Shown here: positions 1 to 8,864 of the stretch, in pieces
How positions within the stretch are numbered: the first letter of the stretch is position 1
Layout of the letters: each line of letters opens with the position of its first letter
Source: an uncultured Gammaproteobacteria bacterium
GTDB lineage: Bacteria; Pseudomonadota; Gammaproteobacteria; UBA9214
Assembly: GCA_905480305.1 (NCBI GenBank)
Contig: CAJQPV010000242.1
Coordinates: forward strand, 1-10,570
DNA length: 10,570 nt
Reading direction: 5' to 3'
Notes under the pieces: model-generated
Told to the model about the DNA's origin: nothing
Seen by the model: the letters and a program-made list of their open reading frames with translations, nothing else
Databases searched by the model: none
Translations under genes and position numbers: made by a program

Positions 1-168
1 TGCGGAAATAGCTGCCTCTATCAGTGCCATGCTGGCAGTAACCCCGCTAACCAGGCAGTGCACTTCGGGCCGCCCTTCTACCTGCAAGCCATTTGGGCAA
101 TAATCACTAAAATTATCGACAGTTAGCAAACCGTTCGTATATTCAACCAGTGCTTTCAGGGTTACCAT
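1..168 (-). CDS. Nif3/YbgI-like dinuclear metal centre protein (5' part only)
   Basis: This is the N-terminal 56 codons of a gene that continues beyond base 1. The translation has the family's opening pattern: a helix ([12 protein letters not shown]), then [15 protein letters not shown] near residues 19-32 and [16 protein letters not shown] near 39-54. This resembles E. coli YbgI and other Nif3-like proteins, which are hexameric with two metal ions per subunit and have a poorly defined role, proposed to be a GTP cyclohydrolase-like or metal-handling function. The metal-binding histidine motifs lie downstream and are outside the window. The ATG at 168 is chosen because AGGA (180-177) lies 8 bases upstream. 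An in-frame GTG directly before it (171) is the alternative. The gene is divergent from algW, 55 bp away, an arrangement also known from Pseudomonas. It is cut by the window edge and shows no sign of being broken. Confidence 0.85.
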   Translation of the reverse strand, partial: MVTLKALVEYTNGLLTVDNFSDYCPNGLQVEGRPEVHCLVSGVTASMALIEAAISA

Positions 169-223
169 CACATAATTCCTGTTAGGGTATTCTCGTTTCA
201 ACTGGCAACAGGGTATATCACCC
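169..223. promoter_or_regulatory. Divergent intergenic region, Nif3-like gene / algW
   Basis: This 55 bp gap must carry the translation signals of both divergent genes and perhaps their promoters. The minus-strand Shine-Dalgarno AGGA is at 180-177. On the plus strand only a weak AGGG (about 209-212) precedes the algW ATG at 224. No convincing -35/-10 pair could be picked by eye, so promoter activity is inferred from the divergent layout only. Confidence 0.35.
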
Positions 224-1414
224 ATGGCAATTCGCAAATTTCTTTCTTTTCTGCTGCAAACCATCATGACAGGACTGGCTGCGGCGTTCCTCTATGTGCT
301 GTTGATCGATCCCGACCTGCTGCGCAACAACGGTACCGTTGTCGAGGTAGTCGAATCTCCGCAACAAACAGAATCACTGCTTGCCGGTCAGGCGCAGACA
401 GACGAACGTAACGAACCGGTCTCCTATGCCGATGCAGTTGAAAAAGCCGCACCAGCGGTCGTCAACATTCACACCGCCAAGGTCATTACGCATCGTGTTC
501 ACCCGCTACTGAAGGATCCAATCTTCCAGAAATTTTTTGGCGACCGCTTCGCGCAGGCCCGCAAGGAAATACAAACCAGCCTGGGTTCCGGCGTACTGAT
601 CAGTAATCGCGGGCACGTACTAACCAACAACCATGTCATAGAAGGCGCGGACCAGATACAGGTTTTAATGGCTGACGGTCGCAGCGCCAGGGCAGAGGTA
701 GTGGGTACCGACCTGGATACCGACCTCGCCGTGTTACACATAAGCATAGACGACCTGCCCGGCATCGTGATCGGCACTTCGCGCCGCCTGCGTGTCGGTG
801 ATGTAGTGCTTGCCATCGGCAACCCGTTTGGTGTCGGACAAACCGTTACTTCCGGCATCATCAGCGCCACCGGGCGTGACCACCTTGGCATTACCGCCTA
901 CGATGATTTCATCCAGACCGATGCCGCTATCAACCCTGGCAATTCCGGCGGCGCGCTCATCAATACCCACGGCGAACTGATCGGTATTAACTCGGCGATA
1001 TACAGTAAAAGCGGCGGTTCAATGGGTATCGGCTTTGCCATTCCGATCAGTCTCGCCAAGGGCGTCATGACGCAGATCATTGAAAACGGTTACGTCATAC
1101 GCGGCTGGCTGGGGATAGAGGCGCAGGACATGACGCCACAACTGGCAAAATCCATCGGCCTGCCATTCAGGCAGGGCATGCTGATTGGCACAGTCATCAA
1201 AAACGGACCGGCTGCGGAAGCCGGTCTGATGCCCGGCGATATCGTGGTCGCCATTAACGGCAAGCCGGTTAAAGAAACCAACGAGATCATGAAAACCATT
1301 TCCCGGCAAAAACCCGGCACCCTGATCGAGCTGAATGGTTTCAGGGAAGCTGTGCCGTTTATTGCACAGGCCAGGGTGATACAGAGACCGGGCAGGAACC
1401 AGCCGGTAAATTAA
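224..1414 (+). CDS. algW: AlgW/DegS-type membrane-anchored serine protease with one PDZ domain
   Basis: This is a 396-residue HtrA-family protease. One N-terminal membrane helix (about residues 5-27) tethers it to the inner membrane with the protease in the periplasm. The trypsin-like domain spans about 65-285. The catalytic triad can be placed at H137 (LTNNHV), D167 (DTDLAV) and S241 (NPGNSGG), and a single PDZ domain follows at about 290-390. One PDZ plus a membrane anchor separates DegS/AlgW from DegP/DegQ/MucD, which are secreted and carry two PDZ domains. In the known family, C-termini of misfolded outer-membrane proteins bind the PDZ domain and activate cleavage of the anti-sigma factor RseA/MucA, releasing RpoE/AlgU. 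The gene converges on hisC with 15 bp between the stops. Its position beside hisC and a Nif3-like gene matches algW in Pseudomonas, hence the symbol; degS is the enterobacterial name. The protein looks intact. The Shine-Dalgarno is weak. Confidence 0.93.
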   Translation: MAIRKFLSFLLQTIMTGLAAAFLYVLLIDPDLLRNNGTVVEVVESPQQTESLLAGQAQTDERNEPVSYADAVEKAAPAVVNIHTAKVITHRVHPLLKDPIFQKFFGDRFAQARKEIQTSLGSGVLISNRGHVLTNNHVIEGADQIQVLMADGRSARAEVVGTDLDTDLAVLHISIDDLPGIVIGTSRRLRVGDVVLAIGNPFGVGQTVTSGIISATGRDHLGITAYDDFIQTDAAINPGNSGGALINTHGELIGINSAIYSKSGGSMGIGFAIPISLAKGVMTQIIENGYVIRGWLGIEAQDMTPQLAKSIGLPFRQGMLIGTVIKNGPAAEAGLMPGDIVVAINGKPVKETNEIMKTISRQKPGTLIELNGFREAVPFIAQARVIQRPGRNQPVN

Positions 1415-1429
1415 CTACCGCTGCACAGC

Positions 1430-2509
1430 TCAGCTTGCCAGCAAAGGCTTCAGCACCGTCAGAAATGCCGCATTTTCAGCCGGCGTACCGACCGTAACAC
1501 GCAAACAATCCTGCAGCGCCCCCATGGTGCCATCAAGATTCTTGATGAGGATACCTGCCGTCTTGAGTCCTTCAAAAACGTCACCTGCCGTGCCTGTCGG
1601 GGTACGGAATAAAATAAAATTGGCTTCACTCGGATACACCGTCAACGAGGACAATGCCTGCAAACCGGTATACAGCTGCGCGCGCTGACTGCGTATCTCC
1701 TGCGCCTGCCGCATAAAGTGATCCGCATGCTGCAGCGCAAAACAGCCGGTCAGCTGATTGACCACACTGATGTTATAGGGAAGCCGGGTCTTGTCGATTT
1801 GTTCCAGCCACGCCGGCGGGCCGGCAAGCAGCCCGAGTCGCAAGCCGGCCAGCCCCATCTTGGAAACGGTACGCAACACCAGCAGGTTATCGTAATCACC
1901 GATACGAGACATGAAGCTGGCATCGGTAAACGGCGCATAGGCCTCATCAATCACGACCAGCCCGTCTGCACGAGACAACAGGGTATGCAGGATAGCTGCA
2001 TCAAACAGGTTGCCGGTCGGGTTGTTCGGGTAGGCCAGAAAAATAACCGCCGGCTTGTGCGCCTCGACAGCAGCGAGCAGTACCTCCGCGTCAAGCGAAA
2101 AATCATCCTGCAGCGGCACGGCAGCGAACTCCATACCGGCAACTACAGAAACCTGACGATACATAACAAACGTCGGCACCGGCGCCAGCACCACCCGCCC
2201 GGGTGCCGCAAGCGCCTGAATGATCATCTGGATCAATTCATCGGAACCATTGCCCAAAATTACACCGGCATCCTCCGGCACCTGCATGACACGGCGCATG
2301 TCAGCCTGCAGCGCACGAGCCGACGGGTCCGGATAACGATTAATTTCAGCTGACTTCAACGCTTCCATCCAGGCATCACGCAAAGCATCAGGCCACGACC
2401 ACGGATTTTCCATAGCATCCAGCTTTATCATGTCGCCGGCTTCCGGCACGTGATATGCCGCCAGCGCCCTGATTTCAGGACGGATCAGTCTGTTGATTTT
2501 TTCCTGCAT
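1430..2509 (-). CDS. hisC: Histidinol-phosphate aminotransferase
   Basis: HisC is a PLP-dependent fold-type I aminotransferase that converts imidazole acetol phosphate plus glutamate to histidinol phosphate in the cytoplasm. Visible landmarks, numbered from the ATG at 2509, are the substrate-end motif LDAMENPWSWP, LGNGSDELI around 85-93, YPNNPTG around 160-166, DEAYAPF at 188-194 and the Schiff-base lysine in VSKMGLAGLRLG (K217). The length of 359 residues is normal. The reading frame is open to an ATG at 2527, but that codon has no ribosome site. The internal ATG at 2509 has GGTGGGA about 9 bases upstream, so 2509 is preferred; the longer form would add MVGNII. It is the last gene of the hisG-hisD-hisC set and is separated from hisD by a REP doublet. 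No separate promoter is evident. Confidence 0.92.
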   Translation of the reverse strand: MQEKINRLIRPEIRALAAYHVPEAGDMIKLDAMENPWSWPDALRDAWMEALKSAEINRYPDPSARALQADMRRVMQVPEDAGVILGNGSDELIQMIIQALAAPGRVVLAPVPTFVMYRQVSVVAGMEFAAVPLQDDFSLDAEVLLAAVEAHKPAVIFLAYPNNPTGNLFDAAILHTLLSRADGLVVIDEAYAPFTDASFMSRIGDYDNLLVLRTVSKMGLAGLRLGLLAGPPAWLEQIDKTRLPYNISVVNQLTGCFALQHADHFMRQAQEIRSQRAQLYTGLQALSSLTVYPSEANFILFRTPTGTAGDVFEGLKTAGILIKNLDGTMGALQDCLRVTVGTPAENAAFLTVLKPLLAS

Positions 2510-2541
2510 GATTATGTTTCCCACCATTAATACCGGAAACT

Positions 2542-2609
2542 GTAGCAGCGGACCTTATCCGCGATTGTTATACAAAGAAAAATCGATCGCGGACAAGGTC
2601 CGCTGCTAC
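2542..2609. repeat. REP doublet (REPIN-like) in the hisD-hisC gap
   Basis: Two 24-base arms in inverted orientation lie at 2542-2565 and 2586-2609, separated by 20 bases rich in A and T. Read outside-in, the arms match at 23 of 24 positions. Each begins with GTAG, and each can form its own small hairpin (GCGGAC-CTT-GTCCGC in one arm, GCGGA/TCCGC in the other). A GTAG head followed by a GC-rich imperfect palindrome is the hallmark of REP sequences mobilised by RAYT (TnpA-REP) transposases, and the consensus resembles the Pseudomonas REP family. The minus-strand transcript could fold the whole element into one long hairpin. The outer arm overlaps the end of hisD and provides its TAG stop (2608-2606). 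No T-run follows the long hairpin in the his direction, so it is not an obvious terminator. Confidence 0.85.
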
Positions 2610-3910
2610 ACTTTCTTTATCCGCACTTCGGCAGAACGGGCATGTGCCGTCAAACCCTCACCATGCGCCAGCACGGCCGCCGTCTTGCCGAGCGTGCTGG
2701 CACCTTCTGCCGAGCAGAAAATCAGGCTGGAACGTTTTTGAAAATCGTATACACCCAGCGGCGAGGAAAAGCGCGCGGTACGCGAGGTCGGCAACACATG
2801 ATTCGGACCGGCGCAATAATCACCCAGCACCTCGGCTGTATAACGCCCCATAAAGATAGCACCGGCATGGCGAATGCGCGCAGCCATTGCCTGCGGATCC
2901 TCCACAGACAATTCCAGGTGTTCCGGGGCAATCCGGTTGGCAATCTCTACCGCTTCATCCATGTCGCGCACCTGTATCAGCGCACCCTGCCCTTTCAGGG
3001 AGGCACGGATGATGTCGGCACGCGACATTTCCGGCAATAAACGTTTAATACTGTCGGCTACCCGACCCAGGAACTCAGCGTCCGGACTGACCAGAATCGA
3101 CTGGGCATCTTCGTCATGTTCGGCCTGTGAAAACAGGTCGACCGCTATCCAGTCAGGATCAGTCTGCCCGTCACATACCACCAGGATCTCGGATGGCCCG
3201 GCGATCATGTCGATACCGACCTTGCCGAACACCATGCGCTTGGCCGAGGCCACATAGGCATTGCCCGGCCCGACAATCTTGTCGACCGCTGGAACGGTCG
3301 CGGTGCCATAGGCCAGCGCCGCGACCGCCTGGGCACCACCGATGGCGAACACACGATCAACACCGGCAATTGCGGCAGCTGCCAGCACCATGTTATTGGC
3401 CTCACCCCGCGGGGTCGGCACTACCATGATCAGTTCGGCCACACCGGCCACCTTGGCCGGAACAGCATTCATCAAAACAGAGGACGGGTACGCCGCCTTG
3501 CCACCCGGCACGTACAGACCGGCACGATCCAGTGGTGTCACCTGCTGACCCAGCAAGGTGCCGTCGGTCTCGGCATAGGACCAGGACTCCATTTTTTGAT
3601 GTGCGGCATAGGCACGTATTCTTTCTGCCGCCAGTTCCAGCGCTTCACGTTGCGACACCTGCAGCGATGCCAACGCCTGCTGACAGGCATCTTTGGATAT
3701 CTCCAGCTCACTGGCGGCCGCCACCGACCAGCGATCAAAACGTTGCGTGTAATCAATGACTGCCGCATCACCGCGGCTGCGCACATCAGCAATAACGTCA
3801 CGCACCACGGACTCCACCGCCGGGTCAGTAGTTTGATCCCAGTCCAGCAGACGTTCAAGATCCACATCAAAGCCGGAATCCTGACTGTTTAGTCTATTTA
3901 TCTCGGACAT
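2606..3910 (-). CDS. hisD: Histidinol dehydrogenase
   Basis: HisD is a zinc-dependent cytoplasmic enzyme that oxidises L-histidinol to L-histidine in two NAD+-linked steps, the end of the pathway. At 434 residues it is the length of E. coli HisD. Family motifs run throughout: [16 protein letters not shown] at 124-139, [14 protein letters not shown] at 190-203, DKIVGPGN at 210-217 and [12 protein letters not shown] at 233-244. By alignment from memory, the zinc ligands are Q262, H265, D364 and H423, and the catalytic pair is E330-H331 in APEHLELS. The start MSEINRLN fits the family. However, no purine-rich ribosome site is visible in the 20 bases upstream, which lie between the ATG and a REP doublet. 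The last residues after [11 protein letters not shown] are only KKV, and the TAG stop belongs to the REP arm at 2586-2609. Confidence 0.95.
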   Translation of the reverse strand: MSEINRLNSQDSGFDVDLERLLDWDQTTDPAVESVVRDVIADVRSRGDAAVIDYTQRFDRWSVAAASELEISKDACQQALASLQVSQREALELAAERIRAYAAHQKMESWSYAETDGTLLGQQVTPLDRAGLYVPGGKAAYPSSVLMNAVPAKVAGVAELIMVVPTPRGEANNMVLAAAAIAGVDRVFAIGGAQAVAALAYGTATVPAVDKIVGPGNAYVASAKRMVFGKVGIDMIAGPSEILVVCDGQTDPDWIAVDLFSQAEHDEDAQSILVSPDAEFLGRVADSIKRLLPEMSRADIIRASLKGQGALIQVRDMDEAVEIANRIAPEHLELSVEDPQAMAARIRHAGAIFMGRYTAEVLGDYCAGPNHVLPTSRTARFSSPLGVYDFQKRSSLIFCSAEGASTLGKTAAVLAHGEGLTAHARSAEVRIKKV

Positions 3911-3933
3911 AGCTATTCGAAAATCATATTGGT

Positions 3934-4000
3934 GCAGCAGCGGATCTCGTCCGCGATTTTTTCAGTAACCAGACTGTTCGCGGACGAGATCCGTTCCTAC
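3934..4000. repeat. REP doublet (REPIN-like) in the hisG-hisD gap
   Basis: Two inverted arms at 3934-3957 and 3977-4000 are separated by 19 bases. They match at 20 of 24 positions and share an uninterrupted 16-base core, CGGATCTCGTCCGCGA. The outer end of the right arm read inward is GTAGGAACGG, carrying the GTAG head. The left arm has a degenerate head (GCAG). Architecture and size are almost the same as the element at 2542-2609, and the cores differ at two positions (CGGACCTTGTCC against CGGATCTCGTCC). It fills most of the 104 bp between the hisG stop and the hisD start, and could form a strong mRNA hairpin between the two genes. On the plus strand the left arm hairpin is followed by six T (3957-3962), which looks like a small terminator against antisense transcription. 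No such T-run occurs in the his direction. Confidence 0.83.
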
Positions 4001-4014
4001 AGGGTGTAAAAATA

Positions 4015-4647
4015 TCAGGCAGTCACAGCTGTTTTCAGATGCGCTACAAATTCGGTGATACGCGCATGTTTCATTTTCATGGCCGCCTTGTTTACCACCA
4101 GCCGTGAACTGATGTCGGCGATATGTTCCAGTGGCACCAGCCCGTTGGCCTTCAGGGTGTTACCGGTATCAACCACGTCAACTATTCGATCCGCCAGTCC
4201 GACCAGCGGCGCCAGCTCCATGGAGCCGTATAGCTTGATAATCTCTACCTGTTCCTGACGATCTGCATAGTAACGCCGGGTGCTTTGTACATACTTGGTC
4301 GCAATCCGCAGACGACTCTTTTCGGTAGCGGCATTTGCAGGCCCGGCCACCATCAGGCGGCAACGCGCGATACCCAGGTCCAGCGGCTCGTACAGACCTT
4401 CACCGCCATGCTCCATCAGCACGTCCTTGCCCGCCACGCCGATATCGGCTGCGCCGTATCCCACGTAGGTCGGGACATCCGAGGCACGGATAATCACCAG
4501 CTTGACGTCATGCTGATTGGTATCAAGGATCAGCTTGCGGCTGGTTTCCGGATCATCAACCGGCTCAATACCGGCAGCGGCCAGCAGCGGCAGCGTTTCC
4601 TTGAAGATGCGCCCCTTGGACAGGGCAATGGTAAGGGAGTTATTCAT
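4015..4647 (-). CDS. hisG: ATP phosphoribosyltransferase, short form (catalytic subunit)
   Basis: HisG joins ATP and PRPP to make phosphoribosyl-ATP, the committed and feedback-controlled step of histidine synthesis. At about 210 residues it lacks the C-terminal regulatory domain of long HisG, so by family knowledge it should be a HisG-S that needs HisZ to be active and regulated; hisZ is not in this window. Motifs numbered from the ATG at 4647 are [10 protein letters not shown] (5-14), [20 protein letters not shown] (57-76), [14 protein letters not shown] (83-96) and the PRPP loop [12 protein letters not shown] (158-169). The frame can be extended to GTG (4653) or TTG (4656), but ATG 4647 gives the start expected from Pseudomonas HisG ([11 protein letters not shown]). 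The ribosome site is poor for all three choices. The 85 bp gap upstream to the murA stop leaves room for a his promoter, though none is convincing. Confidence 0.93.
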   Translation of the reverse strand: MNNSLTIALSKGRIFKETLPLLAAAGIEPVDDPETSRKLILDTNQHDVKLVIIRASDVPTYVGYGAADIGVAGKDVLMEHGGEGLYEPLDLGIARCRLMVAGPANAATEKSRLRIATKYVQSTRRYYADRQEQVEIIKLYGSMELAPLVGLADRIVDVVDTGNTLKANGLVPLEHIADISSRLVVNKAAMKMKHARITEFVAHLKTAVTA

Positions 4648-4732
4648 AGGCACCAATTTTCAGGGAGAAACCGCCAATTTACAAGCGTCGGCAGCTTAAT
4701 GGCCGATAAGCGTAACGACACCTGCGGGGATT

Positions 4733-6248
<1,516 letters not shown>

Positions 6249-6280
6249 ATAGTTATTGTCCTTGTTAAAGAGCCAGGAAT

Positions 6281-6580
6281 CTAGTTGAGCGCGAGGATAT
6301 CATCCAGACCGCAAACCCGCGCGATGGAAAGCAACTGCGCAGGAACATTTACAAATTCAATGCTGTTACCGGCAATCTCCGATTCCCGCAACCATTCCAC
6401 CAGTAGCGCAAGACCGGCACTGTCTGCACGCGTGACACCCTTGAGGTCTACCCTGAGCCGACTTTTGCCCAGCATATTGACGCCGGCATGTTGCAAAACC
6501 GACAGTACCGAGTCAAAACCCAGCTCACCCTGCAGCAGCCAGCTACCGTCTTCATTCTCCACCAGTTGAGCATCAGTCAT
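6281..6580 (-). CDS. mlaB: MlaB, STAS-domain subunit of the Mla phospholipid transporter
   Basis: This is a 99-residue cytoplasmic protein made of one STAS domain, the small partner that binds MlaF and stabilises the MlaFEDB complex. The diagnostic stretch is VDLKGVTRADSAGLALLVEWL (about 44-64); S54 occupies the position of the key Ser/Thr of the STAS loop (Thr52 in E. coli MlaB). Acidic N-terminal residues and a C-terminal helix (LSIARVCGLDDILAL) complete the fold. The start ATG 6580 lies only 15 bp after the mlaD stop and its ribosome site is weak, with AACAGAG directly abutting the ATG, so translation is probably coupled to mlaD. In the usual order mlaC lies between mlaD and mlaB; here it is missing. 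Confidence 0.88.
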   Translation of the reverse strand: MTDAQLVENEDGSWLLQGELGFDSVLSVLQHAGVNMLGKSRLRVDLKGVTRADSAGLALLVEWLRESEIAGNSIEFVNVPAQLLSIARVCGLDDILALN

Positions 6581-6595
6581 CTCTGTTAGCCGCTG

Positions 6596-7060
6596 TTATT
6601 CGCCGCCGGCCGTGGCGCTATACAGAAACTGTCCGATCACCTGCTCCATCACCAGCGCTGACTGGGTCAGCTGTACGCGATCACCGTCAGCAAGATTCTC
6701 CATGGAGCCGCCCGGCTCCAGCGCGATGTACTGCTCGCCCAACAAGCCGGCGGTAAAAATACTCGCAGAGGTATCCTCGGGGAAGCCGTCATATTTTGAG
6801 TAGATACTCATGGTGACAACCGCCTCGAAGGCCTTGTCGTCATAGTCAATTGCAGACACCCGGCCGACGCGCACACCGGAGATTGTCACCGGCGAACGCA
6901 CCTTGAGCCCGCCAATATTCTCGAAACCTGCCTTTAGCATGTAACTGTCAGAGCTGGTGACTGTACCCAGGTTGCTGACCTGCATGGCCAGCATGAACAG
7001 CGATGCAATACCCAGCGCCACGAATAAGCCCACCCCGATTTCGACTGTTCTGTTATTCAA
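6596..7060 (-). CDS. mlaD: MlaD, MCE-domain subunit of the Mla phospholipid transporter
   Basis: This is an inner-membrane protein of about 154 residues with one N-terminal helix (about 6-26, VEIGVGLFVALGIASLFMLAM) and one periplasmic MCE domain (about 40-115). In the family it forms a hexameric lipid-conducting ring on MlaE. Signature segments are FENIGGLKVRSPVTISGVRVG and IFTAGLLGEQYIALEPG, followed by the C-terminal helix SALVMEQVIGQFLY, which lines the pore in E. coli MlaD. The frame is open to a TTG at 7075 inside the mlaE end. I prefer the TTG at 7060, because GGAG lies 9 bases upstream and it yields MNNRTVEIGVG, close to Pseudomonas MlaD (MQNRTLEIGVG). With that start it begins 4 bp after the mlaE stop. 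TTG is a rare, weak start. The protein ends soon after the pore helix and lacks the long tail of E. coli MlaD. Confidence 0.92.
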   Translation of the reverse strand: MNNRTVEIGVGLFVALGIASLFMLAMQVSNLGTVTSSDSYMLKAGFENIGGLKVRSPVTISGVRVGRVSAIDYDDKAFEAVVTMSIYSKYDGFPEDTSASIFTAGLLGEQYIALEPGGSMENLADGDRVQLTQSALVMEQVIGQFLYSATAGGE

Positions 7061-7064
7061 AATC

Positions 7065-7844
7065 CTAGTCTCCAAACATCAATGCCGTAAGAACGAAGTC
7101 CAGCCCGAGCACAACCAGCGAGGTATGCACGACGGTACGCGTAGTGGCACGGCTGACACCGGCCGCGGTTGGTACCGCATCATAACCTTCATAGAGTGCA
7201 ATCCAGCCAGCCACAAAACCAAACACGACGCTCTTGATGATGCCATTATATACGTCGCCCCGCAGATCTACCTTATCCTGCATTTGCGCCCAGAAGGCGC
7301 CATCATCCACGCCCAGCAGCTCAACTCCCACGATATAACCGCCGTAAATACCAATCGAACTGAATATCGCCGCCAGCAAGGGCAACGTGATAAAAGACGC
7401 CAGAAAACGCGGTGCAACCACCCGCTGAACCGGGTCAACTGCCATCATTTCCATCCCGGAGAGCTGCTCGGTGGCCTTCATCAGGCCAATCTCGGCAGTC
7501 AGAGCCGAGCCGGCACGCCCGGCAAACAGCAAGGCAGCAACCACGGGGCCCAGCTCCCGCACCAGTGACAGTGCAACCATCACACCAAGCGAATCTTCAG
7601 CCCCAAAATCCACCAGCGTATTATAGCCCTGCAGCCCCATCACCATCCCCACGAACAGGCCGGACACCAGGATAATCGGCAGTGTTAGCACACCGACCGA
7701 ATAGAGCTGTGTCAGTATCAGGCGCGGCCTGATCAATACACCCGGAATCGTTGCAAAGATCTGCAACAGGAACAGGTGCCCTCTCCCCAGCCGTTCAAAA
7801 AATCCAAGCGTGGCCTTGCCCAGTTTTTGCAGCATATCCAGCAT
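7065..7844 (-). CDS. mlaE: MlaE, permease subunit of the Mla phospholipid transporter
   Basis: This 259-residue polytopic inner-membrane protein is the transmembrane subunit (a dimer in the complex) that binds MlaF below and the MlaD ring above. The most conserved block is intact: [27 protein letters not shown] (about 94-120), then [17 protein letters not shown] (122-138), the coupling region, followed by RVVAPRFLA. Hydrophobic segments lie near 51-75, 87-108, 145-178, 200-220 and 238-257, with an amphipathic N-terminus. ATG 7844 shares its A with the mlaF stop (TAATG), and GGAGGA sits about 11 bases before it inside mlaF, so the two are translationally coupled. The [12 protein letters not shown] and MKATEQ motifs separate MlaE from other ABC permeases. 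Confidence 0.95.
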   Translation of the reverse strand: MLDMLQKLGKATLGFFERLGRGHLFLLQIFATIPGVLIRPRLILTQLYSVGVLTLPIILVSGLFVGMVMGLQGYNTLVDFGAEDSLGVMVALSLVRELGPVVAALLFAGRAGSALTAEIGLMKATEQLSGMEMMAVDPVQRVVAPRFLASFITLPLLAAIFSSIGIYGGYIVGVELLGVDDGAFWAQMQDKVDLRGDVYNGIIKSVVFGFVAGWIALYEGYDAVPTAAGVSRATTRTVVHTSLVVLGLDFVLTALMFGD

Positions 7845-8653
7845 TACTTTGCCAATCCTCCACGCATCAAGTCATCCCTGAAATCTGCTGCCGGATAATG
7901 AAAGGAAACCGGCCCGTCAGGACTGCCATCCAGAAACTGGCGCGCCCACTCGGATTTGGATACCCATAATGATTCCGGTTTGCCATGCTCTATCACCTTG
8001 CCTTGCGAAAGCAGGTAGACATAGTCGGCTATAGCCGCGGTTTCACTCACATCATGCGACACCACGATACTGGTCAATCCGAGCGCATCATTCAGCTCCC
8101 GAATCAGTTTTACCAGCACACCCTTGGAAATAGGGTCCTGCCCCGTGAACGGTTCGTCGTACATCACCATCATCGGATCCAGCGCAATGGCCCGCGCCAG
8201 TGCCGTCCGTCGCGCCATACCACCTGACAGCTCGCTGGGCATCAGCCCGGATGCACCACGCAGCCCCACCGCCTGCAACTTCATCAGCACCAGATCGCGT
8301 ATCAGCTCTTCCGGCAGGCGAGTATGTTCGCGCATCGGATAGGCGACATTCTCGAACACATTGATATCCGTCAGCAGCGCACCGCTCTGGAACAACATAC
8401 CCATTTTCTTGCGCAGTTCGAACAGTCCCTGGCGGCTTAATTTTGTTACTTCTTCTCCAAATACCCGGATAGAACCGGATTGCGGTCGCAACTGGCCACC
8501 AATCAGCTTCAACAGGGTGGTCTTGCCGGTGCCGCTGGGCCCCATGATGGCCGTTACCCCGCCCGGTTCGATATTCAGATCAATGCCGTCAAAAATCATG
8601 CGCTCGCCGCGCGCAAAATACAGATCCCTGATTTCTACTACCGGTTCGGTCAT
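7844..8653 (-). CDS. mlaF: MlaF, ATPase subunit of the Mla phospholipid transporter
   Basis: This ABC ATPase powers the Mla complex at the cytoplasmic face of the inner membrane. From ATG 8653 it is 269 residues, the length of E. coli MlaF. Motifs are Walker A GPSGTGKT (38-45), Q-loop Q89 in LFQSGAL, signature LSGGM (142-146), Walker B MVMYDE (162-167) with catalytic E167, and H-loop H200 in VVSHDV. The MlaF-specific pattern [12 protein letters not shown] and the tail [20 protein letters not shown] are present; in E. coli the C-terminal extension clasps the neighbouring MlaF and contacts MlaB. The frame is open to 8698, but those 15 residues have no match to the family, and GAGCGGA lies 7 bases before ATG 8653. 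It is the first gene of the minus-strand block, so its promoter should lie in 8654-8864. Confidence 0.95.
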   Translation of the reverse strand: MTEPVVEIRDLYFARGERMIFDGIDLNIEPGGVTAIMGPSGTGKTTLLKLIGGQLRPQSGSIRVFGEEVTKLSRQGLFELRKKMGMLFQSGALLTDINVFENVAYPMREHTRLPEELIRDLVLMKLQAVGLRGASGLMPSELSGGMARRTALARAIALDPMMVMYDEPFTGQDPISKGVLVKLIRELNDALGLTSIVVSHDVSETAAIADYVYLLSQGKVIEHGKPESLWVSKSEWARQFLDGSPDGPVSFHYPAADFRDDLMRGGLAK

Positions 8654-8864
8654 ACGGCTGTCCGCTCTGTTAATCCTGGGCTGTGGCACAAACATCAAAC
8701 GTTTGGTCTGCGCTTAACGGCGTGTATGATAATGCAGAATGCCTCCAAGAGCTTCCTTGATGAAGATTTTTTTACTACACAGGTTTCGCAACACCGTGCT
8801 GCCAGCCTGTAGCGCAACCGGTCAGCCGTCCCCGACCTGTCTGCCAGAAGCGGAATAAACCGCC
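8654..8864. promoter_or_regulatory. Divergent intergenic region, mlaF / yrbG
   Basis: This 211 bp gap separates the two outward-reading gene sets and should hold promoters for both. On the plus strand TTGGTC (8703-8708) and TATGAT (8725-8730), 16 bases apart, are a plausible but weak sigma-70 pair for yrbG. A perfect 10-base palindrome, CAAACGTTTG (8696-8705), overlaps the -35 box and could be an operator. Just before the yrbG start, GCGG...CCGC (about 8850-8863) could form a short stem. No convincing minus-strand promoter was found by eye, and no small ORF is credible here. Confidence 0.4.

Noticed and set aside
1718..2353. A 211-residue open frame on the plus strand
   Set aside because: It runs antisense to hisC, which is strongly supported by motifs, and its translation is Arg/His/Gln-rich with no recognisable domain.
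2542..2609. Rho-independent terminator between hisD and hisC
   Set aside because: The long hairpin is not followed by a T-run in the minus-strand direction. A T5 tract lies in the spacer, six bases after the small hairpin of the first transcribed arm, too far for a classic terminator. The GTAG heads and a matching second copy favour a REP doublet.
3940..3962. Plus-strand terminator (GCGGA stem, six T)
   Set aside because: The shape fits a small terminator, but there is no plus-strand gene upstream that would need it, and it is explained by the REP arm sequence.
8654..8698. A 15-residue N-terminal extension of mlaF
   Set aside because: It has no family match. ATG 8653 has a ribosome site 7 bases upstream and gives the E. 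coli MlaF length of 269 residues.
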